From Bicyclus anynana (taxonomy: Eukaryota > Arthropoda > Insecta > Lepidoptera > Nymphalidae), in contig NC_069105.1 of assembly GCF_947172395.1 (NCBI RefSeq), forward strand, positions 8,515,971 through 8,579,970: a stretch of 64,000 nucleotides of DNA. The letters run 5' to 3'. This document shows positions 11,262-22,249 of the stretch, piece by piece; the first letter of the stretch is position 1, and each line of letters starts with the position of its first letter. The notes under the pieces are model-generated. The model was not told the origin of the DNA, searched no databases, and worked only from the letters and a program-made list of their open reading frames with translations. The translations under genes were made by a program, and so were the position numbers.

Positions 11262-11677
11262 CGCGCGCATGTTGCCAGTGATGACCTACGGATCCGAGAC
11301 TTGGTCACTAACTATGGGCCTTATTAGAAGGCTTAAAGTAACTCAGCGGGCGATGAAGCGTGTTTCTCTGCGTGTTCAAATCAGAAATGAGGAGATCCGC
11401 AGACGAACCAAAGTCACTGACATAGCTCAGCGAGTCGCGAAGCTGAAGTGGCAATGGGCAGGCCACATAGTTCGAAGAGCCGATGGGCGTTGGGGCCCCA
11501 AGGTGCTGGAATGGCGACCCCGCACCGGAAAGCGCAGTGTTGGTCGAACTTCCACTAGGTGGACCGAAGACATCAAGCGGGTTGCAGGGAGCCGCTGAAT
11601 GCTGGCGCCTCGAGACCGTTTTGTTTGGAAGTCCATCCATTGGAAGTGGACATCAATCGGCTGATAATGATGATGAC
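11262..11677 (+). pseudogene. RTE-type LINE, C-terminal end of reverse transcriptase
   Basis: The 11269-11598 frame reads MTYGSETWSLT, then IRNEEIRRRTKVTDIAQR, VAKLKWQWAGHIVRR and RWGPKVLEWRPRTGKRSVGR, the highly repeated C-terminal end of lepidopteran RTE elements. The copy is cut at its 5' end inside the reverse transcriptase and finishes in a TGATAATGATGATGA tail. A frame loss after GVAGSR shows it is dead. Confidence 0.85.
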
Positions 11678-11724
11678 AAATGCTTCGAGATTATCTACTC
11701 GTAGCTTTGTAGAATGAGCCTCTA

Positions 11725-11832
11725 ACTGATCGGAAGAGTGTTAGGAGTGGGCACGACAATCGACCAACGGGGCGGGGATCGAACCACCTCGGTGATGAGT
11801 CCGACCGCTCTTACTGTTGAGTTATTGAGCTT
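11725..11832 (-). mobile_element. SINE family C, minus strand
   Basis: tRNA-like, with inverted box B (GGGGATCGAACCACC) and box A (CTCTTACTGTTGAGTTATTG), and a short 3' body GTTAGGAGTGGGCACGACAA. Confidence 0.65.
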
Positions 11833-12127
11833 TATATTTGAAAAACATTTGTTTTTTATTTTGAGGTGCGATACCCTAAAAACCTGTGACCATTATGATA
11901 AAACGCCTAAATAGTGCACTAATGGCTTGGCTCGTTCAACTAAATGGGTTCACGCATTCCATTGTTAAAGACTTCTGTACGTATTATATCTGTGAACACC
12001 TTCGATTTCTTCCGAAAATACTGGTTGCATTTAAAAAAATCCTTGTTAATCCTATTTTATATTATTAAAGTGACAGTTTACATATAAAACTAATTTAATA
12101 TTCCTTTAAACGTGAATAAAAAAGAAA

Positions 12128-12226
12128 TGGGCTAGGACATTTTTTGTGCAAAGGATAATGCCCTGAAATTAAGCCAGTATTCTAACCATTTCACATGGGC
12201 ATGAATTCTATAACTATTAGGATATA
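12128..12226 (+). pseudogene. LINE C-terminal/3' fragment (ETLGPW family), copy 4
   Basis: Diverged match to 6811-6918: GGGCTAGGACATTTTTTGTG, a CAAAGGAT block, CCAGTATTCT and a terminal TATAACTATTAGGAT. It is internally shortened and noncoding. Confidence 0.5.
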
Positions 12227-12596
12227 AAATTACACAAAATAATTTAGAAAATTTCAAAAAACAAAATTATTCACAAACCAAAAAAATGTTAACAAACTGA
12301 AAACCACCTACTTTTCGAAGTTACTTCAAAATGTACACAATACTTTTCATCACAATTCAATGACCAATGAAATGTCAAAGCTCATTGTATCTAATCCAAC
12401 ATTTTTTCAAATAACCACAGCAACAAACTATTTGAATTCAATTGACTGTTTGTATTATCCCATCATTGAATGCCTTAAAAATACGTATAATATGTTTTCG
12501 AGTAGGTGAAGCATGTTTTGGTGTCTAGTAGGATATTCCTCAACTATTTTAAATATTAAATTGCGTGCTTTAGAACTCAATAATAAGAAGGCAGAT

Positions 12597-12902
12597 GAAA
12601 ATGTCTTACCGCAGAAGAATCAAAGTCACCGACATAGCTCAACGAGTCGCAAAGCTGAAGTGGCAATGGGAGGGGTACATAGTTGAAAGAGCCGATGGAC
12701 GTTGGGGTCCCAAAGTGCTGGAATGGCGACCCTGCACTAGAAAGCGCAGTGTTGTTCGACCCTCCATCAGGTGGACTGACGACAACAAGCGAGTCGCAGG
12801 GATTCGCTGCATGAAGGCGACTCGGGATCGTGATGTTTGGAAGCCCCTACAAAAGGCCTATGTCCTGCAGCGGACGTCTATCAGCTGATATGATGATATG
12901 AT
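12597..12902 (+). pseudogene. RTE-type LINE 3' fragment
   Basis: Second copy of the same C-terminal region (IKVTDIAQRVAKLKWQW, then RWTDDNKRVAGIR) ending at a TGATATGATGATATGATG tail. It is 5'-truncated more severely than the copy at 11.3 kb and ends in frame as RTSIS followed by a stop. Confidence 0.8.
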
Positions 12903-12960
12903 GTGAAATTATTATTTTGTGCGCCACCATAACATTTCAGCAAACGACGTATCTCATTAA

Positions 12961-13088
12961 GAGAAATAGACAAATGTCAACTAATAGGACAATAGCAACC
13001 GAAAATATATCTTTTTCATTGCGTTGGAACGAAAGAAATAGGACTGGAACTACTCCGCGACCATAGGTCGATATTTTGTCTATTTCTC
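12961..13088. mobile_element. Short MITE with 14-bp TIRs
   Basis: GAGAAATAGACAAA at 12961-12974 and its complement at 13075-13088. The 128-bp element is single-copy here, so the call is tentative. Confidence 0.5.
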
Positions 13089-13229
13089 AATAACCTTATT
13101 ATTAATATCTTTTAAAATATTAACCACGTCAAGAGGTTTATCAGATTTCACGATGCTTTCGCTTTCGCTTTTATACATATACTAGCGGACGCCCGCGACT
13201 TCGTCCGCGTAAAATTCGTTGTCAACTTT

Positions 13230-13590
13230 ACCCCCCTACCCTACCCTACCCTACCCCTACCCCTACCCTACCACTACCTCAACCCTACCCTACCCAACCC
13301 CTACCCTACCCCTAATACCCTACCCCAAACCTACCCCTGACTTACCTACATCTTACCCCCATCCTACCCCTACCCTCCCCGTACCCTATCCCTTTCCTAC
13401 CCTTATCCCACCCGTACCCCTAACTCACTCCTATCCTACCCCTACCCTACCACTTCCCTATCCTACCCGTACCTCTACCCTACCTCTACCCCTACCCTAC
13501 CCCTACCCCTACCCCTACCCTACCCCTACACTACGGTTCCCTACCCGTACCCTACTCTACTCTATAAATTCTCTATCTTACTCCTACCCT
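13230..13590. repeat. CCCTA/CCCCTA minisatellite, about 360 bp
   Basis: Irregular tandem array of CCCTA, CCCCTAC and ACCCTACC units, almost pure C on the plus strand. The tyrosine/proline-rich open frame across it is only the repeat read in codons. Confidence 0.9.
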
Positions 13591-14206
13591 TAGCAAAATC
13601 GGTCCAGCCCTTCGAGAGTGGTGCGATGACCAAGGGAAATAGAGACTTCTAATGCTAATAATATAAAGAGGTAAAGTTTGTGTGGTTGTAGGAGGTAATC
13701 TTTGGATCTACTGGACCGATTTGGAAAATTGTTTTACCAATAGAAAACTACGTTATTTGCGAGTGTCATAGGCTATGTTTGATCCCCATATTCACACGGG
13801 AATGGGAACTACGTAAATGAAAGCGCGGGGCGTCATATAGCGGAAATTCTCCGTCTTTTAGAAATTTTGTATTATCTCCGAAACTATTTAAGTAATTAAC
13901 ATACTGTAAAGGGCAAATCTTATCTCCATAATATCCTTGTGATTATTAAATAATTTATTTTAATAAGGATTAAAGTTTAGTTGTATAAATAATGACGTAA
14001 ACCAAAGTATATAAAATTAATAATTTTTAAAACACAAAAGGTACTATATCTGCTAATTTAAAGAAGATAGATATATGGTGTCGCGGACTTTTTTGTAGAA
14101 CTTTTAAAGATACATAAAGTCTCAATACATTAATTTAAATTTTACACAATAGTTAAGGCAGCGCATGCGAATAAGTCTGTTAAAGAGGATTTTCGGTCCG
14201 ACTTGT

Positions 14207-14282
14207 ATGACAAAAACTGTGATAACTCTGCTAATATATATAATACCATATATATTAGCAGAGTTATCACAGTTTTTGTCAT
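14207..14282. repeat. Perfect 35-bp inverted repeat (hairpin)
   Basis: Arms 14207-14241 and 14248-14282 are exact complements around the loop AATACC. The homologous stretch of the partner element (about 32935-32975) has a single arm-like segment, so the hairpin was made in this copy by inverted duplication. Confidence 0.92.
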
Positions 14283-14879
14283 GTCACCTGCTAATATATA
14301 TATAAAATATAGCCTATAGCACTCCCCGATAATGTAGCATTCTACTGGTGAAAGAATTTTTGAAATCGGACCAGTAGTTCCGAAGATTACCCCATTTAAA
14401 GAATGTGACAAACTTACAAACTTACAAACTTTACCTCTTTATAATATTAGTATAGATATAGATTGAGTTTTACACATGTATTACAAAAACATGGTATCCC
14501 GCAAAGAATTTTTACAAAGAATGGGCTATTGAATTTTCAATGGCGCTATACAGAACCAAAACAAGACAACATCGACTGATAAAGCTTCAAATGACAATGG
14601 TCGATTATATAATTAAACGATTAGCTACATTAAGGCTTGGATGGATTTTCTTTCAAGGCTAATAATAAAGCCTTATTACCTTCCACGCAAGTGTGGAGGA
14701 CGTGGCGTCTAGAACGCCAAAAACCTCCATAATCGTGAGTTGTTCAATCTCAGAGATCATTTTCTCAAGAAGAATGTAAGTATGTATCAGGATATCGTTG
14801 CAGTGGACAAGGGTCTTTACCCGCATTCCCTAGGCAAAGAGAACTGGCGCAAGCCTATAGTAATTAGTAACTCAGATCG

Positions 14880-15350
14880 TGTGGCAATATGGTAGAGCAA
14901 AGAGTTACATGGACGATTCTACAAGGCCCTTACTGGGCCGGATGTAGATCAAATAACATCTATCTTGTAATCATGTATCTTGGTTGCAATTGGGTGACCT
15001 CTTTGGGTAAACTGAGGGTTTTGTCTGTGCAACTATGGACGAAGTTATTTAGACAAGAAACTACCGGAAACATATGATGAAAGATAGCATCATTCGAGCG
15101 TGTCATCGTCCTGAGTAGTCCCTCAGGCATATTGTGTCCGGGTGTTCTCACCTTGCTAACGGCGAATACTTACATAGACATAATCAAGTAGCCAAGATAA
15201 TCCAGCAACAGCATGTTCTTCGTTATGGCCTTATCGATTCTGAGATGCCTTACTATACGTACGACCCAGCGTCAGTTCTTGAAAATAGCAGTGCATTGCT
15301 CTACTGGGAACCTAAGCTACTCGCTGTTATTAAACCTTTACTGTGGTGAA
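14880..15350 (+). pseudogene. LINE C-terminal fragment with HRHNQVAK region, copy 1
   Basis: Frames carry IIRACHRP, then SGCSHLANGEYLHRHNQVAK, PYYTYDPASVLENSSALLYW, broken by a frameshift near 15085. This matches the C-terminal part of a common lepidopteran non-LTR polyprotein in which a PDIVL...IVDIT segment resembling a restriction-like endonuclease follows; here the copy ends just before that segment. The left boundary is uncertain. Confidence 0.6.
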
Positions 15351-15732
15351 AAATTGGTTTAATGGCTTAAGCGTGAAAGTATAACAAACTTACATATGTA
15401 AGGATTTTGATTGAGTGACTAACTATCAGACCTCACAGTAAGTCGAGTCAATCACAATTTACATGAAACCGGTTCAAATAAAACACAGAGAGAGTTAATG
15501 TGCATTTGTAAACAAAGGAATCACTGAACCGATTTGTATGAGACTCATTGTTGACGGTTATTGTTTTAGAATTACCATACACCGTGTCCCGTGCCGGTAA
15601 CGCAGCGTCGGCGTACCGTAACGTATTGTTTTAGTGTAAACATGATCTCATTTGGTATGTGTGAACTATGAAAGCCTTTTATGTAGGTACCTACTAACTA
15701 GATTTCACTGTAAGCCTATAAGATCTTTTACA

Positions 15733-15910
15733 ACTAGCTGATGCTCTGGTTTCACCCGCGTAGTTCCCGTTCCCGTGGAATATGGGGATAAAATATAGCC
15801 TATGACAATCACAAATAACGTAGCTTTCAAGTGGTAAAAGAGGTTTCGGTGAGAGAGAGGTGAGAGAGTGGTAAAATCGGTTAATTAGATCCAGAGATTA
15901 TCCCCACAAC
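15733..15910 (-). mobile_element. Helitron-like element, minus strand
   Basis: AACTAGCTGATGCTCTGGTT, CGTAGTTCCCGTTCCCGTGG, TAGCCTATGACAATCACAAA; the 5' end is lost next to the RTE copy at 15920. Confidence 0.58.
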
Positions 15911-15919
15911 ACCACAAAT

Positions 15920-16372
15920 TTCATCATCAGTATCATCATCATCATTATCAGGCGATAGACGTCCACTGGCACATAGGCCTCTTGCATGGACCTCCAAGCA
16001 TAACGGTCTCGAGCCGCCAGCATCCAGCAGTTCCTTGCAACCGGCTTGATGTCTTTGGTGCACCTAGTGGGGGGTCGACCACCACTAGGCTTTCCGGTGC
16101 GGGGTCACCATACCAGCACCTTGGGATCCCAACGTCCATCAGCTCTTCGAACTATGTGGCCTGCCCATTGCCACTTCAGCTTCGCGAGTCGCTAAGCTAT
16201 GACTTTGGTCCGTCTGCGGATTTCCTCATTTCTGTTTCGATCACGCAGAGAAACTCCAAGCATAGCTCGCTCCATCGCCGTCTGAGTGACTCTGAGCCTT
16301 CTAACAAGGCCAATAGTTAGCGTCCAAGTCTTGGATCCGTAGGTCATCACTGGCAACACACACTGTTCCACA
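15920..16372 (-). pseudogene. RTE-type LINE 3' fragment, minus strand
   Basis: On the plus strand it starts with a run of TCATCATCATCAT (the inverted tail) and continues through the complement of the QW.GHIVRRA and KVLEWRP region up to the MTYGSKTWT block near 16350. Frameshifts break the reading frame. Confidence 0.8.
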
Positions 16373-16388
16373 AACTTTACCCCTTTTT

Positions 16389-16453
16389 CGTTCTTTACAA
16401 GTTAGCCCTTGATAATAATCTCACCTGATAGTAAGTGATGATGCAATCTAAGA
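16389..16453 (-). mobile_element. SINE family A 3' tail fragment, minus strand
   Basis: Only the last 65 bp, ACAAGTTAGCCCTTGATA through GATGATGCAATCTAAG, is left. Confidence 0.65.
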
Positions 16454-16898
16454 CTACCATCATAATATTGGTACCTATAGATTATATAGAAAATTAGTTT
16501 TAAGGTCCTTGCACCCAAAATTCATTTGTATCTATGATTGCATAGGTTTATTATAATGAGACTAACCGGAAATTTGACATCTGGCGAGTCGGGATGGGGT
16601 CAATGACCTTGTACGGCTTAAACCCAACCAAGATGCGCTTACGCAACCGAATGCGATGCGTTTTCTTAGAACCGAGATGATATCTCGTTATGACGACTAT
16701 GAACTGGGTTCTAATGGAATTATTATACGCTTATAGGTAAGTTTAATATTGTTTGGGATGCATGGTGGAGAGAGAAATATATGTCGTATTACATTAGTTA
16801 GTTTTTACGCTTTATCGTTCCAATAACTGTGGAAATAGGGGGATAATGTATAGCTGTGTTACTCGCTGTTAATGTAGATTTTTAGTGGTGAAACATAA

Positions 16899-17085
16899 CC
16901 TGAACACACAACTCGACATTGTAGACGTTATTCGGGAATTATTTGTTTAAATAATGATTTATTTGTCAACTCAATGTTTGTTGTTGATCACAACTAACAT
17001 TGTGTTGACTGAAATTTCCTTTTTTATGCGCCTCATTTTTCATGTACTAGTAACACATCTAACAGTATTTAATATCATTGGGTAT
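16899..17085. repeat. Same dispersed repeat, copy 2 (right half)
   Basis: TGAACACACAACTCGACATT through TATTTAATATCATTGGGTA, parallel to 2337-2502. Confidence 0.62.
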
Positions 17086-17161
17086 GACAGCGTAATAAAC
17101 AACATGTCCATTTATGAATTACATATTACATAGAATATTGGTTCAAAACAAATTGGTTGAA

Positions 17162-17298
17162 GCCTCAATAGCTCAACGGTAAGAGCGGTTCAGAGCATCA
17201 CCGAGGGGTGGTAGTTCGATCCTTACCCCGTTGGTCTATTGTCGTACCCACTCCTAGCACAGTCTTTTCCGACTAGTTGGAGGGGAATGGGAATATTG
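17162..17298 (+). mobile_element. SINE family C
   Basis: GCCTCAATAGCTCAACGGTA box A region, GTAGTTCGATCCTTACCCC box B, and a body GTCGTACCCACTCCTAGCAC. Sequence after 17298 is an A-rich run. Confidence 0.7.
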
Positions 17299-17402
17299 GT
17301 CATATTATAAAAAAATATGGCAAATATTCTTTTAAAAAAAAAAAAAAAAAAATTTTAATATTTGTGTGCCCAATCCTCCGTTCAAGCTTTTTGTAAAGTT
17401 AT

Positions 17403-17510
17403 AATTTTATTTATTTCAAGTAAGCTTAGTTTACAAACTAAACTTGAAAAGAACTTTTGAAAACTTGACACCAATATTAAAATATCAAGTTTATCGATTT
17501 GTGGTAACTC
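17403..17510 (-). pseudogene. LINE 3' UTR fragment (TTTATTTCAAGTA family)
   Basis: Matches the 3' UTR next to the AAATC tail at 8.9 kb: TTTATTTCAAGTAAGCTTAG, then ACTTTTGA and a GACA block. Only about 100 bp is recognisable. Confidence 0.55.
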
Positions 17511-17704
17511 TATTACGGTTCTGAAAACATATTCTAATATAGGTAAACAATCCCTGCTAAAAAACTGAGCATTAAGTATAAAACAATTATTAATTACACC
17601 GCCATTTTTTGAAATTAATTTAATTGACATTTTTTAATAAACTTTGACGTAATTTATTTAGACACTTTAGAGATTAAGACATTTGAAAATATATAAATAA
17701 ATAT

Positions 17705-17911
17705 AGTGCGCATAATTATGATATTGTAAAAAACTAATTTAATATTGTATTTATTTTGACTAGTGATTTTTAGATAGTGTTGTAAGAAATTTGCATGCCA
17801 GTATATGGCGAATTGTATAATGCACCTATTTCAACATTTATTGTATACCAGCTAATAAGTAACTGTACAATTGCAAATAAATAAATTGAATTGAATTGAA
17901 TTGAATTGAAA
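17705..17911 (+). mobile_element. LINE 3' UTR with (TTGAA)n tail
   Basis: Ends GTACAATTGCAAATAAATAA followed by about five TTGAA units at 17886-17911, the usual form of a LINE 3' terminus. The AT-rich sequence upstream has no recognisable coding part. The left boundary is a guess. Confidence 0.4.
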
Positions 17912-18088
17912 AATCCATTTTCTTATCATTTATTATCATAATAAAATAATTTAAATACTAATTTAATTACCAATCACGTCACATTTTCCTTTCTTATGAT
18001 CGTTAATAATGCTAACAAATTTAAATTATAAATATTAAATGAAATTAATTGCATGCAACGTTTTTCCAACAAATCGTAAGACCACATA

Positions 18089-18128
18089 GAGCCTTATTAA
18101 CTCAGCGGTAAGAGCAGTCGGATTCATC
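18089..18128 (+). mobile_element. SINE family C head fragment
   Basis: AGAGCCTTATTAACTCAGCGGTAAGAGCAG-type head, 40 bp, box A only (about 70% like the copy at 17162). Confidence 0.45.
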
Positions 18129-18681
18129 AATTAAAAAAATAAACTTTGTCCACCCTTAGACCTCCTTAATCCGACTTAAAACTACCTCCCTGCCAAATTT
18201 ATTTTTTGCAAGTCAATCGGTTTTCAATATTTGATGATGTAACAAAAAAATCACAGTTATGTTAACACAACGATAATTAATCTAATAGAAACAGTTAGGA
18301 ACTGAAGCCAAAAATATATTTTGAAAATGAAATTAGTGTAACTCGATCATTTTTCTCAAAATCGTAAGAAAACCTATAAGTAAACTTTCACAATGGTTCG
18401 ATAACACACAATAAAATCAAGACAAACAAAACTTATTCATACGTTATGATTATACCATCAAATATGGCCTTGACCATCAATGGCATGGCTTTCCCCCATC
18501 ATCCTATTAAGAGAGTGGGTCAAGGCGGCTGTATCCTACATTCCGCGTCTAATGGGTTTAAATCCCATAGCCTCGTGACATGCCTCTGTTTGTAGTTCAA
18601 TTGTTATGGTTCTTATAGTATTCTGTACAGTGGCATGCATAAGGTTTTTAACTAGGGTATTTTTTTATTTTTTTTATTTTT

Positions 18682-18991
18682 TACTAGTTAGCCCTTGACC
18701 ACAATCTCACCTGATGGTAAGTGATGATGCAGTCTAAGATGGAAGCGGGCTAACTTGTTAGGAGGAGGATGAAAATCCACACCCCTTTCGGTTTCTACAC
18801 GGCATCGTACTGGAACGCTAAATCGCTTGGCGGTACGTCTTTGCCTGTAGGGTGGTAACTAGCCACGGCCGAAGCCTCCCACCAGCCAGACCTGGACAAA
18901 TTAAGAAAATCTCAATCTGCCCAGCCGGGGATCGAACCCAGGACCTCCGTTTTGTAAATCCACCGCGCATACCACTGCGCCACGGGGGCCG
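18682..18991 (-). mobile_element. SINE family A, full-length, minus strand
   Basis: Complete from poly(T) (inverted tail) through GTTAGCCCTTGACCACAATC to box B (GGGATCGAACCC) and box A (CCACTGCGCCACGG). Its tail gives the clearest alignment to the LINE end at 41252-41300. Confidence 0.88.
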
Positions 18992-19212
18992 TAAAAAAAT
19001 GCATTATAAGTAAAAATTGAAAACTTATAAATGTGAACAAAGCTGTAAATGTGTGACCAACTATGTATTATGTGGTCCAACATAGGTTTATATGCAGTCC
19101 TTAGGGTAGGCAGTGCATTATTGCATCTATGAAGTGCACGCCACTGACTCTGTATGGTATAAAACATAGTATATACTAGCAGATATATCTACCACGTTTT
19201 ATACCATACCAT

Positions 19213-19675
19213 AGAGACGTGATAGCTCAGTGGATATGACCTCGTCTTCGATTCGGAGGACGTCGGTTCGAATTCGGTCCGTGGCATACACTTCTAACTT
19301 TTTAGTTATGTGCATTTTAAGTCATTAAACATCACGTGTCTCAAAAACGGTGAAGAAAACATCGTGAAGAAACCTGCATATCTGAGAATTTTCTTAATCT
19401 TCTTAAACGTGTGCGAATGCCAATCCGCATTGGGCCAGCGTGGTGGTCTATTGGCCAACTTTACAGTTATGTGCATTTTAAAAAATTAAATATCTCGTAC
19501 TTCAAATGGTGAACGAAAACATTTCCTGTGAAGTCTGCGCCAAAATTTTCTTAATTCTCTGCGTGTGTGAAGTCTGCCAATCCGCATTGGTTGCGGTGAA
19601 CTATTGGCCTAACCCCGCTCATAATGAGAGGAGACTCGTGCTCAACAGTGAGACGTATATGGGCTATTAATGATA
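19213..19675 (+). mobile_element. SINE family B partial tandem dimer
   Basis: The first unit (19213-19457) has the head and runs to TCTATTGGCCAAC. There it switches back to ACTTTACAGTTATGTGCATT, the mid-body, and a second unit continues to the 3' end (TATATGGGCTATTAATGA, 19675). The second unit lacks the tRNA-like head. Confidence 0.75.
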
Positions 19676-19681
19676 AGGAAG

Positions 19682-20893
19682 ATATTAGCAGATGCCCGCG
19701 ACTTCAACCGCGGAAAGACCTCCGATCTTTCTTGTTTCCGACATTTCCAACAATTATCGACATATTTGAACCAATTTTCACAAAACCTTAACAAATTGTA
19801 TACCTTAACATTTCTCATGAACGTATCTACCTAATGGTGAAACCCTATAAAAATCCGTTCAGTAGTTTTCGATATACTCAAACGTTCCTGATGAACGTAT
19901 CTATCTATTAGTAAAATCAGTGTGAAAATCCGTTTAGTACTTTTCGAGTTAATCTCGAACATACAGATAGACATGACGAACGACTTTAATTCATAATAAT
20001 ATGTAAAGATGTTATCGCTTAGAGAAAATATTGTATTAATTCGCATACTGTGCTGTATAAGAAGCAAAAGACGTGACTTCGCATTAGCCTTGTGTTTATA
20101 GCCAATACCTATTGTATTAAATCAAAACTAACCAAGTATGTTAAGGTGACAAATAAAAAAAAATAACATATTGTGCACAACTACAAATCCTTACTTACTG
20201 AAAATTGGTTAACCCTTTTCAATTTTAAACCAATTTGCCGAATTTGCTTAATTTAAAACATCATGATACACAACTCTTAAATCTACAATTTGATATTATA
20301 TTCTAATATTTATAAGAAAATAATGTATAAAACACACTCTACTATGTAATCTAAATAGCAGGAGTATATTTTTCATTCTAATTAGAAATATAATTTAATT
20401 ATTTTCAAACTTACCGAATAAATCTGTTGTGTTGTTTAATGAAAACTCCTTGCTGATTTTTTTTAATTACTGAACGGCTTTTCAATTTTTAAATACGAAT
20501 ATCCGAACGTGAATTTGAAAATCGAACGCCGAAGGGCGGGAAATCTGACATACGCCCTTACGCGCGCAGCGTTCGCGCCTCAACTGACAGATGTATGGAA
20601 CACAGCAGCTGATTCTAATATTTATTTGCCTAATTACGTACCAATATCAACCTAATTATTATGTACACAAGGTTTAATTTTCAATACTAACTTCACGAGA
20701 ATTATGGTAATGGATTTTGGACTTTAATCCTATAAAATAAAGGTGATATAATTATTTACATATAGGGCTTTAGAAAAGGAATGCAGAAATGACAAAGATA
20801 ATAATCAATAAGGGTAAAGCGGACATTGGGAAAATTTTCCTCAGTACACGAATTTGATCAGTTTTGTGACTAATAGATAAAAATTACAATAAA
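19682..20893. other. Mostly unrecognised; Helitron-like remnant at left
   Basis: 19682-20000 has an inverted Helitron-like start (ATTAGCAGATGCCCGCGACT) and repeated TGATGAACGTATCTA blocks. 20515-20600 is a small GC-rich patch with GCGGGAAA at 20536-20543. No coding sequence is supported. Confidence 0.35.
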
Positions 20894-20932
20894 TCGATAT
20901 CTGTGATTTTTTGTAAAAATCACAGATATCGA
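20894..20932. repeat. Perfect 18-bp inverted repeat with 3-nt loop
   Basis: TCGATATCTGTGATTTTT and its complement around TGT. Not part of a recognised element. A hairpin is possible, but there is no T-run context that would matter in a eukaryote. Confidence 0.85.
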
Positions 20933-21199
20933 ATATCAGATTTTGTTTTTTTTTAAAGCAACTTCATGTAAAATCGAAATTAGGTATGTATTTATTATTA
21001 TAGGTAGCAAAATCATTTCGCAGGATATGATAGGAAAATGAAGGTTTACATGTAAAATTGTATAAAATAGAAAATTCCTTCACCGAGAGAAGTTCGTAAT
21101 GAGTTCTTAAGGTAAGCAGTGAATTTTTGCATCTATGAAGTGCATTCCACTGGTGATAGTACATCCCCAGACAAGCTCTGGCACAAATAGGTCACCTCA

Positions 21200-21343
21200 A
21201 GTGATTTTCATATAGCATGCGTACAGTGATAGTTGCCTTATGACGTTCATAATTATCGTGAATCGCGGCAAACTTTCGAGAGTAAAACGAACTGTCAATG
21301 TATCCATATAGCATGGATACATTGACAGTTCGTGAAAAACACT
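21200..21343. mobile_element. MITE of the AGTGTTTTTC family with internal fold-back
   Basis: Shares GACAGTTGCCTTATGAC-like and ATCGTGAATCGCGGCAA blocks with the copy at 56.5 kb. In its right half 20-bp perfect arms (21288-21307, 21313-21332) surround a 5-nt loop, a structure missing from the other copy. Confidence 0.7.
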
Positions 21344-21412
21344 ATAGACACCTCTGCGGCACAAAAATTAGACTTGTTCAAAGGAAGTTCTCACATAGGT
21401 ATGCACTTATTA

Positions 21413-22009
21413 GGGGGCGTTCATAAATTACGTGAGATGTTTTAGGGGGGGAGGGGGTCGAGTCAAATCTCATCTAAACTTACGTTGGAGGGAGGGGGGG
21501 TCTTGGCAAATATCACGTAATTTTTTTTCTGAATGAAACAAAAAAAAATATACTATTTTGGTCAATTTAATCCAGATTGTACATGCTTAAGATTTAATCT
21601 TAAGCGTAATCGTAATACGATTAAAATCATTTCCTAATTCGTTCTAAAAAAAATAATTTCATTTATACCTCGACGTTATACATTTACTGACTGTCCAATC
21701 ACCATCCCTCATGAAAAAAAATGTAAAAAATATATATTTCGAAGTACAATAAAATGCATTTTAAATATATTAAAAATCTATAAAAAAATATATAAAATAT
21801 GTATAGTAAATATATTTTTAATAACTAATTTTTGGCCGGTTTTCATATATCAGAGCACAGGCGAGCAGCCCATATCGCACCAGCTAAGCAAGCACGAATG
21901 TTCCGCAAAGTGCGGCCCTCACGGATTGTCACGAGACGAGCTAATGAGTTACTGTGCGCAAGTGCCAGAAATTTCGAAAAAACACCTCACGTAATTTATG
22001 AACGCCCCC
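21413..22009. mobile_element. PIF/Harbinger-like MITE with 24-bp perfect TIRs and TTA duplication
   Basis: Termini GGGGGCGTTCATAAATTACG TGAG (21413-21436) and its exact complement (21986-22009) are flanked by TTA at 21410-21412 and 22010-22012. A 3-bp TTA/TWA duplication is the PIF/Harbinger signature. The 597-bp interior is AT-rich with no transposase frame, so it is nonautonomous. Perfect TIRs imply a recent insertion. Confidence 0.85.
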
Positions 22010-22249
22010 TTACATGATTATTGTCCTCTCTATAAAACACAAAAGTTTAAATATCCATATTTTAAAGAGGTCACGTCGTGTTTACGTTTATAATAATTCA
22101 ATTCTATGCAACTATATTGAATTGAATTGTTAGGAGAAGGCAGTTTTCATTACTTCATTAAGGCAGGAAAAATGTTTTTCATTAACTTTAATTAGGTATT
22201 TATGACTTCTTATGTGATTTTAGAAATATGTACGTAACTATACATTACA

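Larger units (their letters stand above)
13182..14457 (-). mobile_element. Composite Helitron-like element with long CCCTA minisatellite, minus strand
   Basis: The inverted 3' end ACTAGCGGACGCCCGCGACT at the left and inverted 5' end TTATAATATTAGTATAGAT at the right bound about 1.28 kb. Inside are a minisatellite (13230-13590), a second, plus-oriented 5' end near 13660 (AATATAAAGAGGTAAAGTTT), and a 35-bp-arm hairpin at 14207-14282. A partner copy lies inverted at 32.78-33.95 kb. Confidence 0.65.

Noticed and set aside
13230..13590. Interstitial telomere
   Set aside because: The unit is CCCTA/CCCCTA with irregular C-runs rather than the insect CCTAA, and it lies inside a Helitron-like element with a second copy elsewhere.
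13219..13593. Proline/tyrosine/leucine-rich protein frame of 124 codons (and the minus-strand frame at 33559-34074)
   Set aside because: Both are the GGGTA/CCCTA minisatellite read in codons, with no conserved content outside the repeat.
20536..20543. Isolated E2F-type octamer GCGGGAAA (and TTTGGCGC at 11085)
   Set aside because: Single 8-mers are expected by chance in 64 kb; neither has companion sites or an exon, unlike the cluster at 57.4 kb.
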